Program-made: the position numbers and the translations under genes
Shown: positions 15,945 to 24,097 of the stretch, one piece after another
Layout of the letters: each line of letters opens with the position of its first letter
Numbering within the stretch: position 1 is the first letter of the stretch
The notes under the pieces: model-generated
The model's database searches: none
What the model was told of the DNA's origin: nothing
The model's input: the letters and a program-made list of their open reading frames with translations, nothing else
Assembly (NCBI GenBank): GCA_002309255.1
Contig: DBXI01000056.1
Span: 1-26,114, forward strand
DNA: 26,114 bases
Reading direction: 5' to 3'
DNA from: Bacteroidales bacterium UBA1216
Lineage (GTDB): Bacteria; Bacteroidota; Bacteroidia; Bacteroidales; Paludibacteraceae

Positions 15945-16187
15945 ATGAATCCTTTTTTGAAAGTAACCAACGCCGATTACATCCGGGACTACATCTTGCG
16001 TCTGTCATTTAATGATGGAGCGATTAAGTATGTAGATTTTTGGCCGTTAGCTCAGAAAGGAATATGCACCAAGTTACAGGACATGGATTACTTCCGCCAG
16101 TTCAAGCTTGATCCTTTCTCGGTAGATTGGTCAAACGAAATCGGCTTTGCTCCGGAATACCTCTATGAGGTAGGTACTGCCGCTTAA
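15945..16187 (+). CDS. DUF2442 family protein
   Basis: An 80-residue protein with the DUF2442 pattern: LKVTNADYIRDYILRLSFNDG (first strands), IKYVDFWPLAQKGICTKL, a D..YF..F segment and a closing VDWSNEIGFAPEYLYE. Function is unknown; DUF4160-DUF2442 pairs are common and have been discussed as possible toxin-antitoxin-like modules, which is not established. It has the strongest Shine-Dalgarno of the window (AGGAGG at about 15932-15937, 7-8 nt before ATG). Intact, in contrast to its upstream partner. Confidence 0.8.
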   Translation: MNPFLKVTNADYIRDYILRLSFNDGAIKYVDFWPLAQKGICTKLQDMDYFRQFKLDPFSVDWSNEIGFAPEYLYEVGTAA

Positions 16188-16301
16188 TATATAACCACTC
16201 TGTCGCAAGGTAAATTGCGGCAACAATGACATGCAGGCGCAAGAGAGCGCCGAAATAAAGCATACAGCTACGTTGAAATCGAACCCGATAGGGTGAGAAC
16301 T

Positions 16302-16430
16302 TGGAATCTTGAAAACTGGACACTTTTAAGATTTTTATGCCAAGAACAAGGCTTTTTGCTCACGCGTTGCGTGAGTCTTGTTCTGTAGATATTTGGTTAT
16401 AGAAGGTAGTGCAGATTCCTCAAGATTCCA
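16302..16430. repeat. Inverted-repeat element (possible MITE or structured RNA)
   Basis: Perfect 11-bp terminal inverted repeats TGGAATCTTGA (16302-16312) and TCAAGATTCCA (16420-16430) enclose a second inverted repeat AGAACAAG (16343-16350) / CTTGTTCT (16377-16384), with the inner stem CTCACGC-GTT-GCGTGAG (16359-16375). No coding capacity and no obvious target-site duplication. Confidence 0.55.
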
Positions 16431-16496
16431 GATTGAAGCTAACAAGCCTCACGTTTTCGTTGTATATATATAGGGAGAGTAAATCAAAATCACGGG

Positions 16497-16517
16497 ATAA
16501 TATATATAATATATTAT
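16497..16517. repeat. AT-rich palindrome
   Basis: ATAATATAT (16497-16505) and ATATATTAT (16509-16517) are perfect arms around a 3-nt centre, inside an AT-only stretch upstream of the BspA-like gene. Confidence 0.5.
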
Positions 16518-16659
16518 AGGGTGCAGTGGGATACGTAAACGGCTCGACAACGGACGCAGTATGCCCCAACAACGAAAGCTAAATGCCCTTACACGAACGC
16601 GGAAGAATAGAAAATCTGAATAATCGTATAATCTGAAAAATCATAAAAACCATACTCAT

Positions 16660-19600
16660 ATGAGACACAAGCTCTTTACTCTTTTGCTTGCCCTGATTGC
16701 TGGGGCGGGAACAATTTTCGCCGAAAAGGTCACCATCGGCGGTATTACGTACAATCTTACATCCAGTTCGTTGACTGCAGAGGTATCATATCCCGGTTCA
16801 TCTCCTAATTCTTCCTCTGAGTCATGGTACAATGGTGAGATTATTATTCCGTCATCGGTTACATACAAAGAGAAAACGTACAGCGTCACAACTATTGGAT
16901 TGTATGCATTCAAAAATTGCGATTTGACCTCAGTTGAAATTCCCAACAGTGTCACAAATATTAAATCAGAAGCATTCTATTACTGCTCCAATCTGACATC
17001 ACTTAAAATCCCCGGCAGCGTCACAAGCATTGATCAGAGTGCTTTCAAGAATTGTATTCATTTGGCCTCAGTCGAAATTCTCAATAGTGTCACAAGCATT
17101 GGTTATCAAACTTTTTCCGGTTGCACCAGTTTGACCTCTGTTGCATTAGGTAACAACGTGACCGGTATTGACCGCAGGGCTTTCGAGAAATGCACCAGCT
17201 TGACCTCCATTGAAATCCCTAATAGCGTCACAAGCATTGGAACGGGAGCATTCGATGGCTGCAGCAGTCTGAAGAGTGTAACCCTTCCAAACAGCATCAC
17301 AAGTATTGATGATGAAACATTCCAGGATTGCACCGCTTTGACTTCAATTGATATCCCCGATAATGTCACCAAAATAGGAAAGTATGCTTTCGATGGATGC
17401 AGCGGCTTGATCTCTGCAACGATAGGCAACGGTGTCACCAGCATAGGTGAATATTCTTTCCAGGATTGCACCAGTTTGAGCTCTGTAACCATTGGCAGCA
17501 GCGTCACCGGTATTAGAGGTTATGCCTTCAAGCGCTGCAGCGCATTGACATCCATAATTATTCCCGATGGCGTGACCAGTATTGGAGGTTGTGCCTTCGA
17601 ATATTGCTCAGGATTGACGTCTATAACGATTCCTAATAGCGTTACCAGCATTGAAAGTTCTACTTTCCGTGATTGCACCGGCTTGACCTCTGCAACGATT
17701 GGCAACGGCGTCAAAAGTATTGGAGATTATGCTTTCTGTCGTTGCACCCATTTGTCCTCTGTAGCATTTGGTTATAGCATCACCAGCATTGGACTACAGG
17801 CGTTCTCAAGTTGCTCACAGTTGAGTTTGGTTACCTGTAAAGCCTCTACACCGCCCACATGTGGCAATGCTGCCGGTAGCTGTTTTGATAAAGATTATAA
17901 GTTTACTTTGAAAGTGCCTGCTGAATCTATTGACGCATACCAAAATGTTAAGCGATGGGCAGAAGCCGCCGAGGATATTCTGCCATACGGGGCAAATATC
18001 ACCATAAAGCTTTCCGCAGATGTTCCGGAAGGGTATTATGAGGATATGACCGTTGAATTCAAGAACCTCCGTAGCCAGTCTGCACAAAGCCGCAAAGTGC
18101 TCAACAAGCGTGAAATACTGTTTGACTACCAGTTACCCGGAGATACATATCAAGCCACGCTCAAGAACGCATACGGGCAAGTGATGGGACAGAGCGAAGA
18201 AGCGAAAGTAGGTGAAGAAGACTTTACTCTGACTATCGACAATCTTTTGCAGAAAAAAGACGTGAGCCTGAAAGTGAACACCCCTGATAAGACGGATGTT
18301 ACGGATAAGGTGACTATTATTTGGAAAGACGGCTCAGACAAGGCAATAGGCTACGGCTCGCATCTGAAAGGCGTGGCGGAAGCTGCGGCATTAACCTGCA
18401 AAGTCACTCTTCGCGACGAGCTTGCCCGCCAATACGTTGCTCCCGATGCAATCCAATTCACCGTGGAAGGTGAGGGCGATAATGTTCTGACGCTTTCCTT
18501 GCAGCCTGTACAGCAGCTAACGTTACATGGTCTAGTGAAGGACACAGAGACAGGAGAAGCCATCGAAGCAGCTATCGTCTCGCTAACCCAGCAACAGGGC
18601 GGAAGTTTTCAATCCGCTACCGCTACGACAGATGAAGACGGAAAGTACGAGTTACAAGGAACAAACGAGCAGGGAGAGTTGTCCGTGACCGCGACCGGCT
18701 ATCTGCCCAAGACCATTGACTTTGATGCGCCTGCATCGGAAGGTACACTGCCTACTGTTGAGCTGAAGCCGTTCAACGGCGCAATCGTCAATACCTGGCT
18801 CACCTATACAGAGGCAGTTGCCGAAGGCGCGAAGGATAGCATCATCGAAGGCTACGACGGCTATAGAGACATAGCCTGGCAGGTGCATAACAACACCACT
18901 GATGCCGCAGTAGAAGACTTCATTATCAAGGACGGAAGACTGTATTTCCCTTCAGGCGTGGCTATCGGCGATGAACTGATGGTAACAGCATCCAGCCATA
19001 GCAATAATTTCAGCCCTGTCAGCGCCTCTTGCGAGATTGGAAACAGCGGTTTGGGCTTTGTGACCTTGCCACTTGTCCAGAGGGGCGCTCTGGAGGCAAC
19101 GGTCAGCTCCGCCGTGAGCAACTCGGTAATGGGCGTGCTATATGATGCCGACGGGCGGTTTGTGCGCTCCAACATCTACAGCTCCGGCAGCCTCAACTTC
19201 GCAAGACTTGCAGCCGGCGACTACACTCTGATCTCCATGACCTCCAACATGCTCCTGCGCAGAGTTCTGCTGCTATCCACACTCACCGACATGGGGCTCG
19301 TTGAGGGCGCAGACTACGTGAAAAACGCAGTACATATCCAGAACGGACGCATCGCAGCCGTCAGTGTGGCGAATGTGCCGGAGCTGGATCAGGAGAAACT
19401 CCGTTTCACCAATGCTGGAACCTACTTCATCGCCAACAAGAATATAGTAAATGCCGGAGAGTATATTACCGTCTCTTTGCAAGTGGAGTTGGAGGAGCAA
19501 TACGTCGATCGAATCGACAACGTGGAGCTGGTAGTGGATCTGCCGGAAGAGATCGACCTGCTGGAGAACTCTGTCATTCAGAATCCGAACACCGGCAATT

Positions 19601-22600
19601 ACCGCATTGAAGACGGACATTGCATCTTCCCAGCAGGCAATTTCAGCATGCTTAAATTCATTGTGAGAGCCAGTGCATTGGGCGAGTTCCAAGTTACAGG
19701 CTCTGTGCAGTTCACTTTGGATGGTGCCAAAACAGTTCAACCTATCGGAACAGTATGGGTGCAAGCCAATGGCTTTACGATGAAGACGCCTGTGTTCGCA
19801 GATGCTACTACTTTGCGTGTAGGTGGTTCGGCACCTACTCTTTACAAAGGCAACAAAATAGAGATATTTGATTATGACAAGCAAATCGGAAGTGCTATAG
19901 TAAAGAGTGACGGAAGGTGGTCAGCTGATTTGCGTATGCCCTCCAACGGTATAGACGTACATGCTATCAAAGCGCGATTGAACAATCCCGGAGTTGGTGC
20001 GATTGAGTCGGATGTTAAGTACGTGTTGTACAACGACAACAAGAAAACAGCATCCAAGGTTGTTATGTTAGACCACAGGAAGAAGCCTGTAACATTCAAC
20101 TACTTAAACAACACTGTAAGTCCGGCATCCTACACGTATATATTGAAGAAGTGGTGGCACGAAAAGGTGCCTTACACTACCGATTTCACCTTCCTTGCCT
20201 TTTTTGATGACTTGGATATAACCGAGTCTGACAGGGTAATGATTGCCGTGCTGGCATCTGACGGCACAACGCGCAACCTGAATGCTGAATATGATGCAAC
20301 CAAGCAATGTTACTATGCTTCAAGCAACTATCCGTCTTCATCGAAGATTCCTATCTCCGCCTACGCATATATTAAAAGTGACTTCGTCCCTATAAGTGAG
20401 GCGGAAGATGCGGTGCTGACCGAGGTAAAGGAGAATGCTGAGGCTAAAGTGAACCAAGTTGCAGTCAAGGCAGCAGAAACAAAGGGAGAGATAGATATTC
20501 TGCCGGACGACGAAGAGACGCTGAACTTCAATTATACTGTCAGCGGAAAAGAGCCGTTACGATTCAGTATGACGGAAATGGACTACGACGATGCAGTGGA
20601 ATATATCATGGAAAACGAGCCGCTCATCTATCACGGCGATGCGGGCACGATAGTTTATTCGCTGATCAACGGAGTAGATGACGCAGAGATGATCCTCATA
20701 GATGCAGATGAGCACCTCGCCCTGCGAACAATCATCACATACGCCGAGACGGACGATCCGGGTGCACCGGTCAGCCAAAGGATTGCCGAGGCTAAAAAAG
20801 CCAGACCGAAGATTACGTTTGCCGGAGCTGCTAACTTCGGATCAAAGACGCTGGCGGTGTTAGGGTTGCTCGATTACCTGCAAGCTCCCGAGCAAAACAT
20901 GGAAATGCTGAATCGACGCGAGAGATTCCAAAAAAACATGGATCTTGAGAAGCAATTCATACAGAGATTATTGAAGCAGAAATGTCCCTCCGGCAAACCG
21001 CGATTCTATGCACAGGAGAAAGAGGCTTACCTGAGAATGATGCGGGTTCATACTGATGATGGCAACAGGCTTATTAAACGATTGTCCGATTACCATCAAG
21101 CTTATATCAATGACCTGTATCGAAAGGCTCTGTGGGATCTCGGCACGACAGCTCTCGGAGGTGGACTCACTAAAGGATTGGCAACCGGTGCTGCAAAAGT
21201 ACTGGGGCCGAAAGCATTGGCGACGTTAGGAAAAGCGAAGACGTTAATGGAAACAAATAAATGGAAAAATTCTGCCGCCGGGTTTGGATTCGCAAAGGAT
21301 CTGGGCAAGACCGGTTACCTGGGCAATGTCAGCTTTGACCAGTTGCTGAGTCTTGACTTCCAGCGGCATTACAAGAATTTCAAGGACAACGTTGACACGG
21401 AGGGTAAACGTGTGATTAATCGTCTGGAAGATCTGGGCTTGGAAATCATGAAAGATGATCACAATTGTAAGGAAGATGATCCGGGTGATGACGGCGATGA
21501 TGACGAGGACTACGATTTTACGGATGATGATGACGATGACTACGACTTTACCAAGGAAGATCCATACCCCGATCCGGTAAAACCGCTGATTGACCCATCC
21601 GGATATGTCTATGAGGCAGTGCCGTCCAATCGCGTGAAAGGAGCTACGGCTGTCATCTACTATAAGGACAATACGTCCGAGAGCACGGCTGTGCTGTGGG
21701 ATGCAGAGAATTATGATCAGGTCAACCCGCAGATAACCGGCGCTGACGGTATGTACCAGTGGGATGTGCCGCAGGGCTTATGGCAGGTACGCGTGAGCAA
21801 GGATGGCTATGAGAACAACCAGACCGACTGGCTACCCGTACCGCCGCCGCAACTGGACGTGAACATTCCTATCATCCGCAACCGTCTGCCACAAGTGGAA
21901 AGGGCGCATGCCTACGAGGAGGCCGTGGCGGTGAAGTTCGACAGCTACATGCTGCCCGAATACCTGAACACGGATCAGATCACCGTAACGGAGAACGGCG
22001 CAGCCGTAGCCGGTACGATTGAACTGACCGACGAGGAAGAAGCACCCGACGGAGCCACATTTGCTTCCCAGCTGCGATTCATTCCGACCAATCCGTTCAC
22101 GGCGACAGAAGTGACGCTGAACATCTCCGGACTGGTGCAGAGCTATTCCGGCATCGAGATGGATGTGCCGTTTGAAGCAGTCCTGCCGATAGAAAGAGAG
22201 CTGAAGAAGCTTGTGGCAGATGAGAAAGTGAAAGTGGAATACGAAAGCACGGGCGTCATCCGCCTGAAAGGCGAACCGGTCGCTGCAGCCGCAGGCAAGA
22301 CGGTGAAGGTACAATGTGCGTCCGGTATCATCGCCTCCACCACGCAGGCTGCGGTTGTCCTCAATGAGGACGGCGAGGCAGACGTGACCATCAACGGCGA
22401 CCTGCCGGGAACAGATTATGTTACGTTCACTATGGAAGACGGCGAGCTGACGGCAAGCACAACGGTTAAGGTGGTTTTGAATCTTGCTGTGCATGTTGAT
22501 GCACCCGAAGCGTCTGTGCCCACGGAGTCCGACGTGGAAAGAGGTACACCGGTCACCCTGAGCTGCCCGACGGAAGGTGCTGTGATTTATTACACGCTTG

Positions 22601-23004
22601 ACGGAAGCAACCCGCTCAGCTCCGACACGCGCGTTCTGTATGACGGTACGCCTATCGTCATCAATGCGGAAACGACACTGTCGGCGGTGGCTGTTGTTGA
22701 GGGCAAGGGCGAGAGCGAGGTGGTTGTATTCCACTACACCGTGAAGGTCGGCACGCAAATCGCTAATCTCGCCGGCAGCGAAGGCAAAGTGACGCCTGTC
22801 CGCGTCCATGATTCGTTTGAGGTGACCGGCGTGGAAGGTACGTTCAGCGTGAGCGTCTATAGCATGTCCGGCAAACTGCTGATGAAGATAGAGCAAATGC
22901 ACAGCGGCCGCCGTGTGAACGCCTCCGCCTTGCAACCCGGCATCCATCTTGTGATGGTGAACGGCGAAAACGCATACTTTACACAGCGGATAATCAAGGA
23001 CTAA
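16660..23004 (+). CDS. Giant BspA-like LRR protein with T9SS C-terminal domain
   Basis: A 2114-residue secreted or surface protein. Signal peptide 1-21 (KLFTLLLALIAGAGTIFA). Residues 76-396 hold 14 LRR_5/BspA repeats of 23 residues (first 22) of form VTSIG..AF..C..LTSV.IPNS, closed by TPPTCGNAAGSCF and VPAESIDAYQ. Later modules: carboxypeptidase-regulatory-like fold about 621-694, Ig-like modules about 950-1150, helical insert about 1377-1600 with a glycine-rich stretch (1490-1530), Asp-rich linker 1603-1637, second regulatory-like module 1646-1738, chitobiase/hexosaminidase C-terminal-like domain 1958-2026 (YYTLDGSNPLSSDT), and a type IX sorting domain 2038-2114 (VYSMSGKLL, LQPGIHLVMVNG). 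BspA relatives act in adhesion; the role here is inferred. No frame breaks. Confidence 0.88.
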   Translation: MRHKLFTLLLALIAGAGTIFAEKVTIGGITYNLTSSSLTAEVSYPGSSPNSSSESWYNGEIIIPSSVTYKEKTYSVTTIGLYAFKNCDLTSVEIPNSVTNIKSEAFYYCSNLTSLKIPGSVTSIDQSAFKNCIHLASVEILNSVTSIGYQTFSGCTSLTSVALGNNVTGIDRRAFEKCTSLTSIEIPNSVTSIGTGAFDGCSSLKSVTLPNSITSIDDETFQDCTALTSIDIPDNVTKIGKYAFDGCSGLISATIGNGVTSIGEYSFQDCTSLSSVTIGSSVTGIRGYAFKRCSALTSIIIPDGVTSIGGCAFEYCSGLTSITIPNSVTSIESSTFRDCTGLTSATIGNGVKSIGDYAFCRCTHLSSVAFGYSITSIGLQAFSSCSQLSLVTCKASTPPTCGNAAGSCFDKDYKFTLKVPAESIDAYQNVKRWAEAAEDILPYGANITIKLSADVPEGYYEDMTVEFKNLRSQSAQSRKVLNKREILFDYQLPGDTYQATLKNAYGQVMGQSEEAKVGEEDFTLTIDNLLQKKDVSLKVNTPDKTDVTDKVTIIWKDGSDKAIGYGSHLKGVAEAAALTCKVTLRDELARQYVAPDAIQFTVEGEGDNVLTLSLQPVQQLTLHGLVKDTETGEAIEAAIVSLTQQQGGSFQSATATTDEDGKYELQGTNEQGELSVTATGYLPKTIDFDAPASEGTLPTVELKPFNGAIVNTWLTYTEAVAEGAKDSIIEGYDGYRDIAWQVHNNTTDAAVEDFIIKDGRLYFPSGVAIGDELMVTASSHSNNFSPVSASCEIGNSGLGFVTLPLVQRGALEATVSSAVSNSVMGVLYDADGRFVRSNIYSSGSLNFARLAAGDYTLISMTSNMLLRRVLLLSTLTDMGLVEGADYVKNAVHIQNGRIAAVSVANVPELDQEKLRFTNAGTYFIANKNIVNAGEYITVSLQVELEEQYVDRIDNVELVVDLPEEIDLLENSVIQNPNTGNYRIEDGHCIFPAGNFSMLKFIVRASALGEFQVTGSVQFTLDGAKTVQPIGTVWVQANGFTMKTPVFADATTLRVGGSAPTLYKGNKIEIFDYDKQIGSAIVKSDGRWSADLRMPSNGIDVHAIKARLNNPGVGAIESDVKYVLYNDNKKTASKVVMLDHRKKPVTFNYLNNTVSPASYTYILKKWWHEKVPYTTDFTFLAFFDDLDITESDRVMIAVLASDGTTRNLNAEYDATKQCYYASSNYPSSSKIPISAYAYIKSDFVPISEAEDAVLTEVKENAEAKVNQVAVKAAETKGEIDILPDDEETLNFNYTVSGKEPLRFSMTEMDYDDAVEYIMENEPLIYHGDAGTIVYSLINGVDDAEMILIDADEHLALRTIITYAETDDPGAPVSQRIAEAKKARPKITFAGAANFGSKTLAVLGLLDYLQAPEQNMEMLNRRERFQKNMDLEKQFIQRLLKQKCPSGKPRFYAQEKEAYLRMMRVHTDDGNRLIKRLSDYHQAYINDLYRKALWDLGTTALGGGLTKGLATGAAKVLGPKALATLGKAKTLMETNKWKNSAAGFGFAKDLGKTGYLGNVSFDQLLSLDFQRHYKNFKDNVDTEGKRVINRLEDLGLEIMKDDHNCKEDDPGDDGDDDEDYDFTDDDDDDYDFTKEDPYPDPVKPLIDPSGYVYEAVPSNRVKGATAVIYYKDNTSESTAVLWDAENYDQVNPQITGADGMYQWDVPQGLWQVRVSKDGYENNQTDWLPVPPPQLDVNIPIIRNRLPQVERAHAYEEAVAVKFDSYMLPEYLNTDQITVTENGAAVAGTIELTDEEEAPDGATFASQLRFIPTNPFTATEVTLNISGLVQSYSGIEMDVPFEAVLPIERELKKLVADEKVKVEYESTGVIRLKGEPVAAAAGKTVKVQCASGIIASTTQAAVVLNEDGEADVTINGDLPGTDYVTFTMEDGELTASTTVKVVLNLAVHVDAPEASVPTESDVERGTPVTLSCPTEGAVIYYTLDGSNPLSSDTRVLYDGTPIVINAETTLSAVAVVEGKGESEVVVFHYTVKVGTQIANLAGSEGKVTPVRVHDSFEVTGVEGTFSVSVYSMSGKLLMKIEQMHSGRRVNASALQPGIHLVMVNGENAYFTQRIIKD
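16885..17847 (+). repeat. 14 tandem 69-bp LRR-coding repeats
   Basis: DNA with a 69-bp period (first unit 66 bp) encoding residues 76-396. Recurrent words are AGCGTCACAAGCATTGG, TTCAAGAATTGC/GATTGCACC and TTGACCTC. The copies are diverged but in perfect register. Confidence 0.9.
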
Positions 23005-23066
23005 ACGCAACGTAGCCTACTCGTGCGTCTTGTGCGAGAGGTGGACTAAAACGACCTATTCGAATA

Positions 23067-23090
23067 GCAGGCAGCCGATGGGTTGCCTGC
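23067..23090 (+). terminator. Hairpin after the BspA-like gene
   Basis: GCAGGCAGCC (23067-23076), tetraloop GATG, GGTTGCCTGC (23081-23090): a 10-bp stem with one G-U pair, 62 nt past the stop, followed by GTTCGTTTGC. The T-run is poor, so termination is likely but not certain. Confidence 0.55.
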
Positions 23091-23111
23091 GTTCGTTTGC
23101 AATTTATTCTA

Positions 23112-23143
23112 AATCAAGGCAGGGAGTGATCCTTGCCTTGATT
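23112..23143 (+). terminator. Second hairpin downstream of the BspA-like gene
   Basis: AATCAAGGCA (23112-23121) and TGCCTTGATT (23134-23143) form a perfect 10-bp stem with a 12-nt loop. No T-run follows. Confidence 0.5.
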
Positions 23144-23235
23144 GGGTTATAATAGATTTGTAGTATGGCGAGATACAAAAAATATTTGAAATATGCAAGT
23201 TTTTTAGTGATTATTCTGCAATATTTTTTTCAAAA

Positions 23236-23320
23236 TCGGTGTTTTAGCTGTATTTCAGTCGGTGTTTTAGCTGTATTTCAGTCGGTGTTTTAGCTGTGTT
23301 TCAGTCGGTGTTTTAGTCAG
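23236..23320. repeat. 23-bp tandem repeat, 3.7 copies
   Basis: The unit TCGGTGTTTTAGCTGTATTT plus CAG starts at 23236, 23259, 23282 and 23305 (the last copy breaks off after 16 bp). There is one A/G difference in copy 3 and no spacers. A 23-bp period cannot keep a reading frame from copy to copy, so it is probably not protein-repeat coding. Confidence 0.85.
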
Positions 23321-23462
23321 TAACCCGCACACATTCAACCGATGGCTGAGGAAACATCGAGCTATCCTTCTGAAAAAATGGCGTGCACCGATCACAGCAA
23401 CAGCTGACTATGCAGGGGTCAGTACGGACACTGTACAACGCGCTATAACGAAAGATTTATAG
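23271..23462 (+). pseudogene. Possible gene remnant with HTH-like segment
   Basis: An open stretch of 63 codons with no ATG, from the in-frame stop at 23268 to TAG at 23460. Its second half reads like real coding sequence: NRWLRKHRAILLKKWRAP followed by ITATADYAGVSTDTVQRAIT. The latter resembles the recognition part of a helix-turn-helix (A..AGVST.TVQRAI). It may be the 3' remnant of a DNA-binding or replication-type gene whose 5' part was lost and replaced by the 23-bp repeats. It could also be chance. Confidence 0.3.
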
Positions 23463-23540
23463 CATTTTTTTTCCTCGCGCGATAACAAATTTTTGCAATA
23501 TTACAAGCAATGATTGCTTTTAATTCAGAAAAAATTGCCG

Positions 23541-23549
23541 TACCTTTGC
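23541..23549 (+). promoter_or_regulatory. -7 element upstream of the small-gene cassette
   Basis: TACCTTTGC fits TAnnTTTG. The -33 region at the right distance reads CTTTT rather than TTTG, so the upstream box is weak. Transcription would start near 23555. Confidence 0.55.
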
Positions 23550-23550
23550 A

Positions 23551-23782
23551 CCGTCATTCGAAAGAGTGGCGGTGTCGCGTTCTGTTATCGGGGCGCACGG
23601 ACTGATCGATACGCGATCATTAAAGCGACCGATACCTCCGCTCTTCCCAACGAAACCTACGGTTACGTTGGGAGCCCGAGTAGAATGCGAACGAACAAAT
23701 ATTTATTAACCGCGAAAGTTTTGAGACTTGTGCGCACAACGAACGGCCGTTCAATCAAAGCCAAGCATCAACTTTTGCACAA
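23551..23782 (+). ncRNA. Highly structured leader of the small-gene cassette
   Basis: Predicted RNA from the 23541 promoter to the first cassette ATG. AAGAGTGGCGGTGTCG (23562-23577) can pair with CGATACCTCCGCTCTT (23630-23645) over 16 positions, with one C-U mismatch and two G-U pairs. It encloses GATCG/CGATC (23604-23618). Next to it is the hairpin TCCCAACG-A-AACC-TAC-GGTT-A-CGTTGGGA (23645-23673). Two perfect 12-bp palindromes follow. A 90-codon frame crosses this region and the promoter, but it has no family resemblance. I cannot assign it to a known RNA family. Confidence 0.5.
23728..23752. promoter_or_regulatory. Two adjacent perfect 12-bp palindromes
   Basis: TTGTGCGCACAA (23728-23739) and GAACGGCCGTTC (23741-23752), separated by one base, 31 nt before the start codon at 23783. 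They could be DNA operators for dimeric regulators or small hairpins in the leader RNA. Confidence 0.5.
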
Positions 23783-24097
23783 ATGAAAACAACAACCAGA
23801 ATCGTAGCACTGACTACTGAGACCGAGAACGAACTCAAAGTAAATGACCAAGTAAACGGCATGCTCCGGCGTGCGGGCAGACGGCTGTACACCTTCATCC
23901 AGGCCGTGCGGCAGAAGCGGAATCCCTTCCCCGAAGAGATCTGCTACACCCTGGCGCGTATCACCCGCGGGAAGATCTACGCCAACGGCTACGGCGTGAC
24001 ACTGCGACTGTACATCCGACACACGGAGTACAAGACCAATCAAGAACTCAAAACTATCATTCAAAGTAAAGTTAACGATCTATGCAAGCAGTTATGA
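23783..24097 (+). CDS. Small protein of unknown function, cassette gene 1
   Basis: A 104-residue protein I do not recognise. It is basic, with RRAGRRLYTFIQAVRQKRN at about 29-47 (likely an amphipathic helix) and a later ARITRGKIYANGYGV strand-turn. There is no signal peptide, membrane segment or cysteine motif. The start follows a long structured leader and lacks a Shine-Dalgarno, as is common in Bacteroidetes. The stop TGA overlaps the next ATG as ATGA, so it is translationally coupled to the WYL_2 gene. The basic character suggests nucleic-acid contact (inference). Confidence 0.65.
   Translation: MKTTTRIVALTTETENELKVNDQVNGMLRRAGRRLYTFIQAVRQKRNPFPEEICYTLARITRGKIYANGYGVTLRLYIRHTEYKTNQELKTIIQSKVNDLCKQL

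Larger units (their letters stand above)
16188..16659 (+). other. 472-bp gene-free region before the BspA-like gene
   Basis: No convincing ORF. It contains a 129-bp inverted-repeat element (16302-16430) with an internal hairpin, an AT palindrome (16497-16517) and a long AT-rich leader before the ATG at 16660. No TAnnTTTG box with a good -33 partner was found, so the promoter of the large gene is not resolved. Confidence 0.5.

Noticed and set aside
21832..23010. 392-codon open frame on the minus strand
   Set aside because: Lies fully antisense to the C-terminal domains of the large secreted protein; composition (His/Arg/Cys rich) shows no family motif. Shadow frame.
23236..23320. CRISPR array
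   Set aside because: Units are contiguous with no spacers, no cas genes nearby and only 3.7 copies.
23343..23408. 21-codon ORF starting with ATG after the 23-bp repeats
   Set aside because: Too short and in a different frame from the HTH-like coding signal; no supporting context.
23514..23786. 90-codon plus-strand frame before the cassette
   Set aside because: Starts upstream of the -7 promoter box and runs through the paired leader stems; the protein has no family-like features, so the region is treated as leader RNA.
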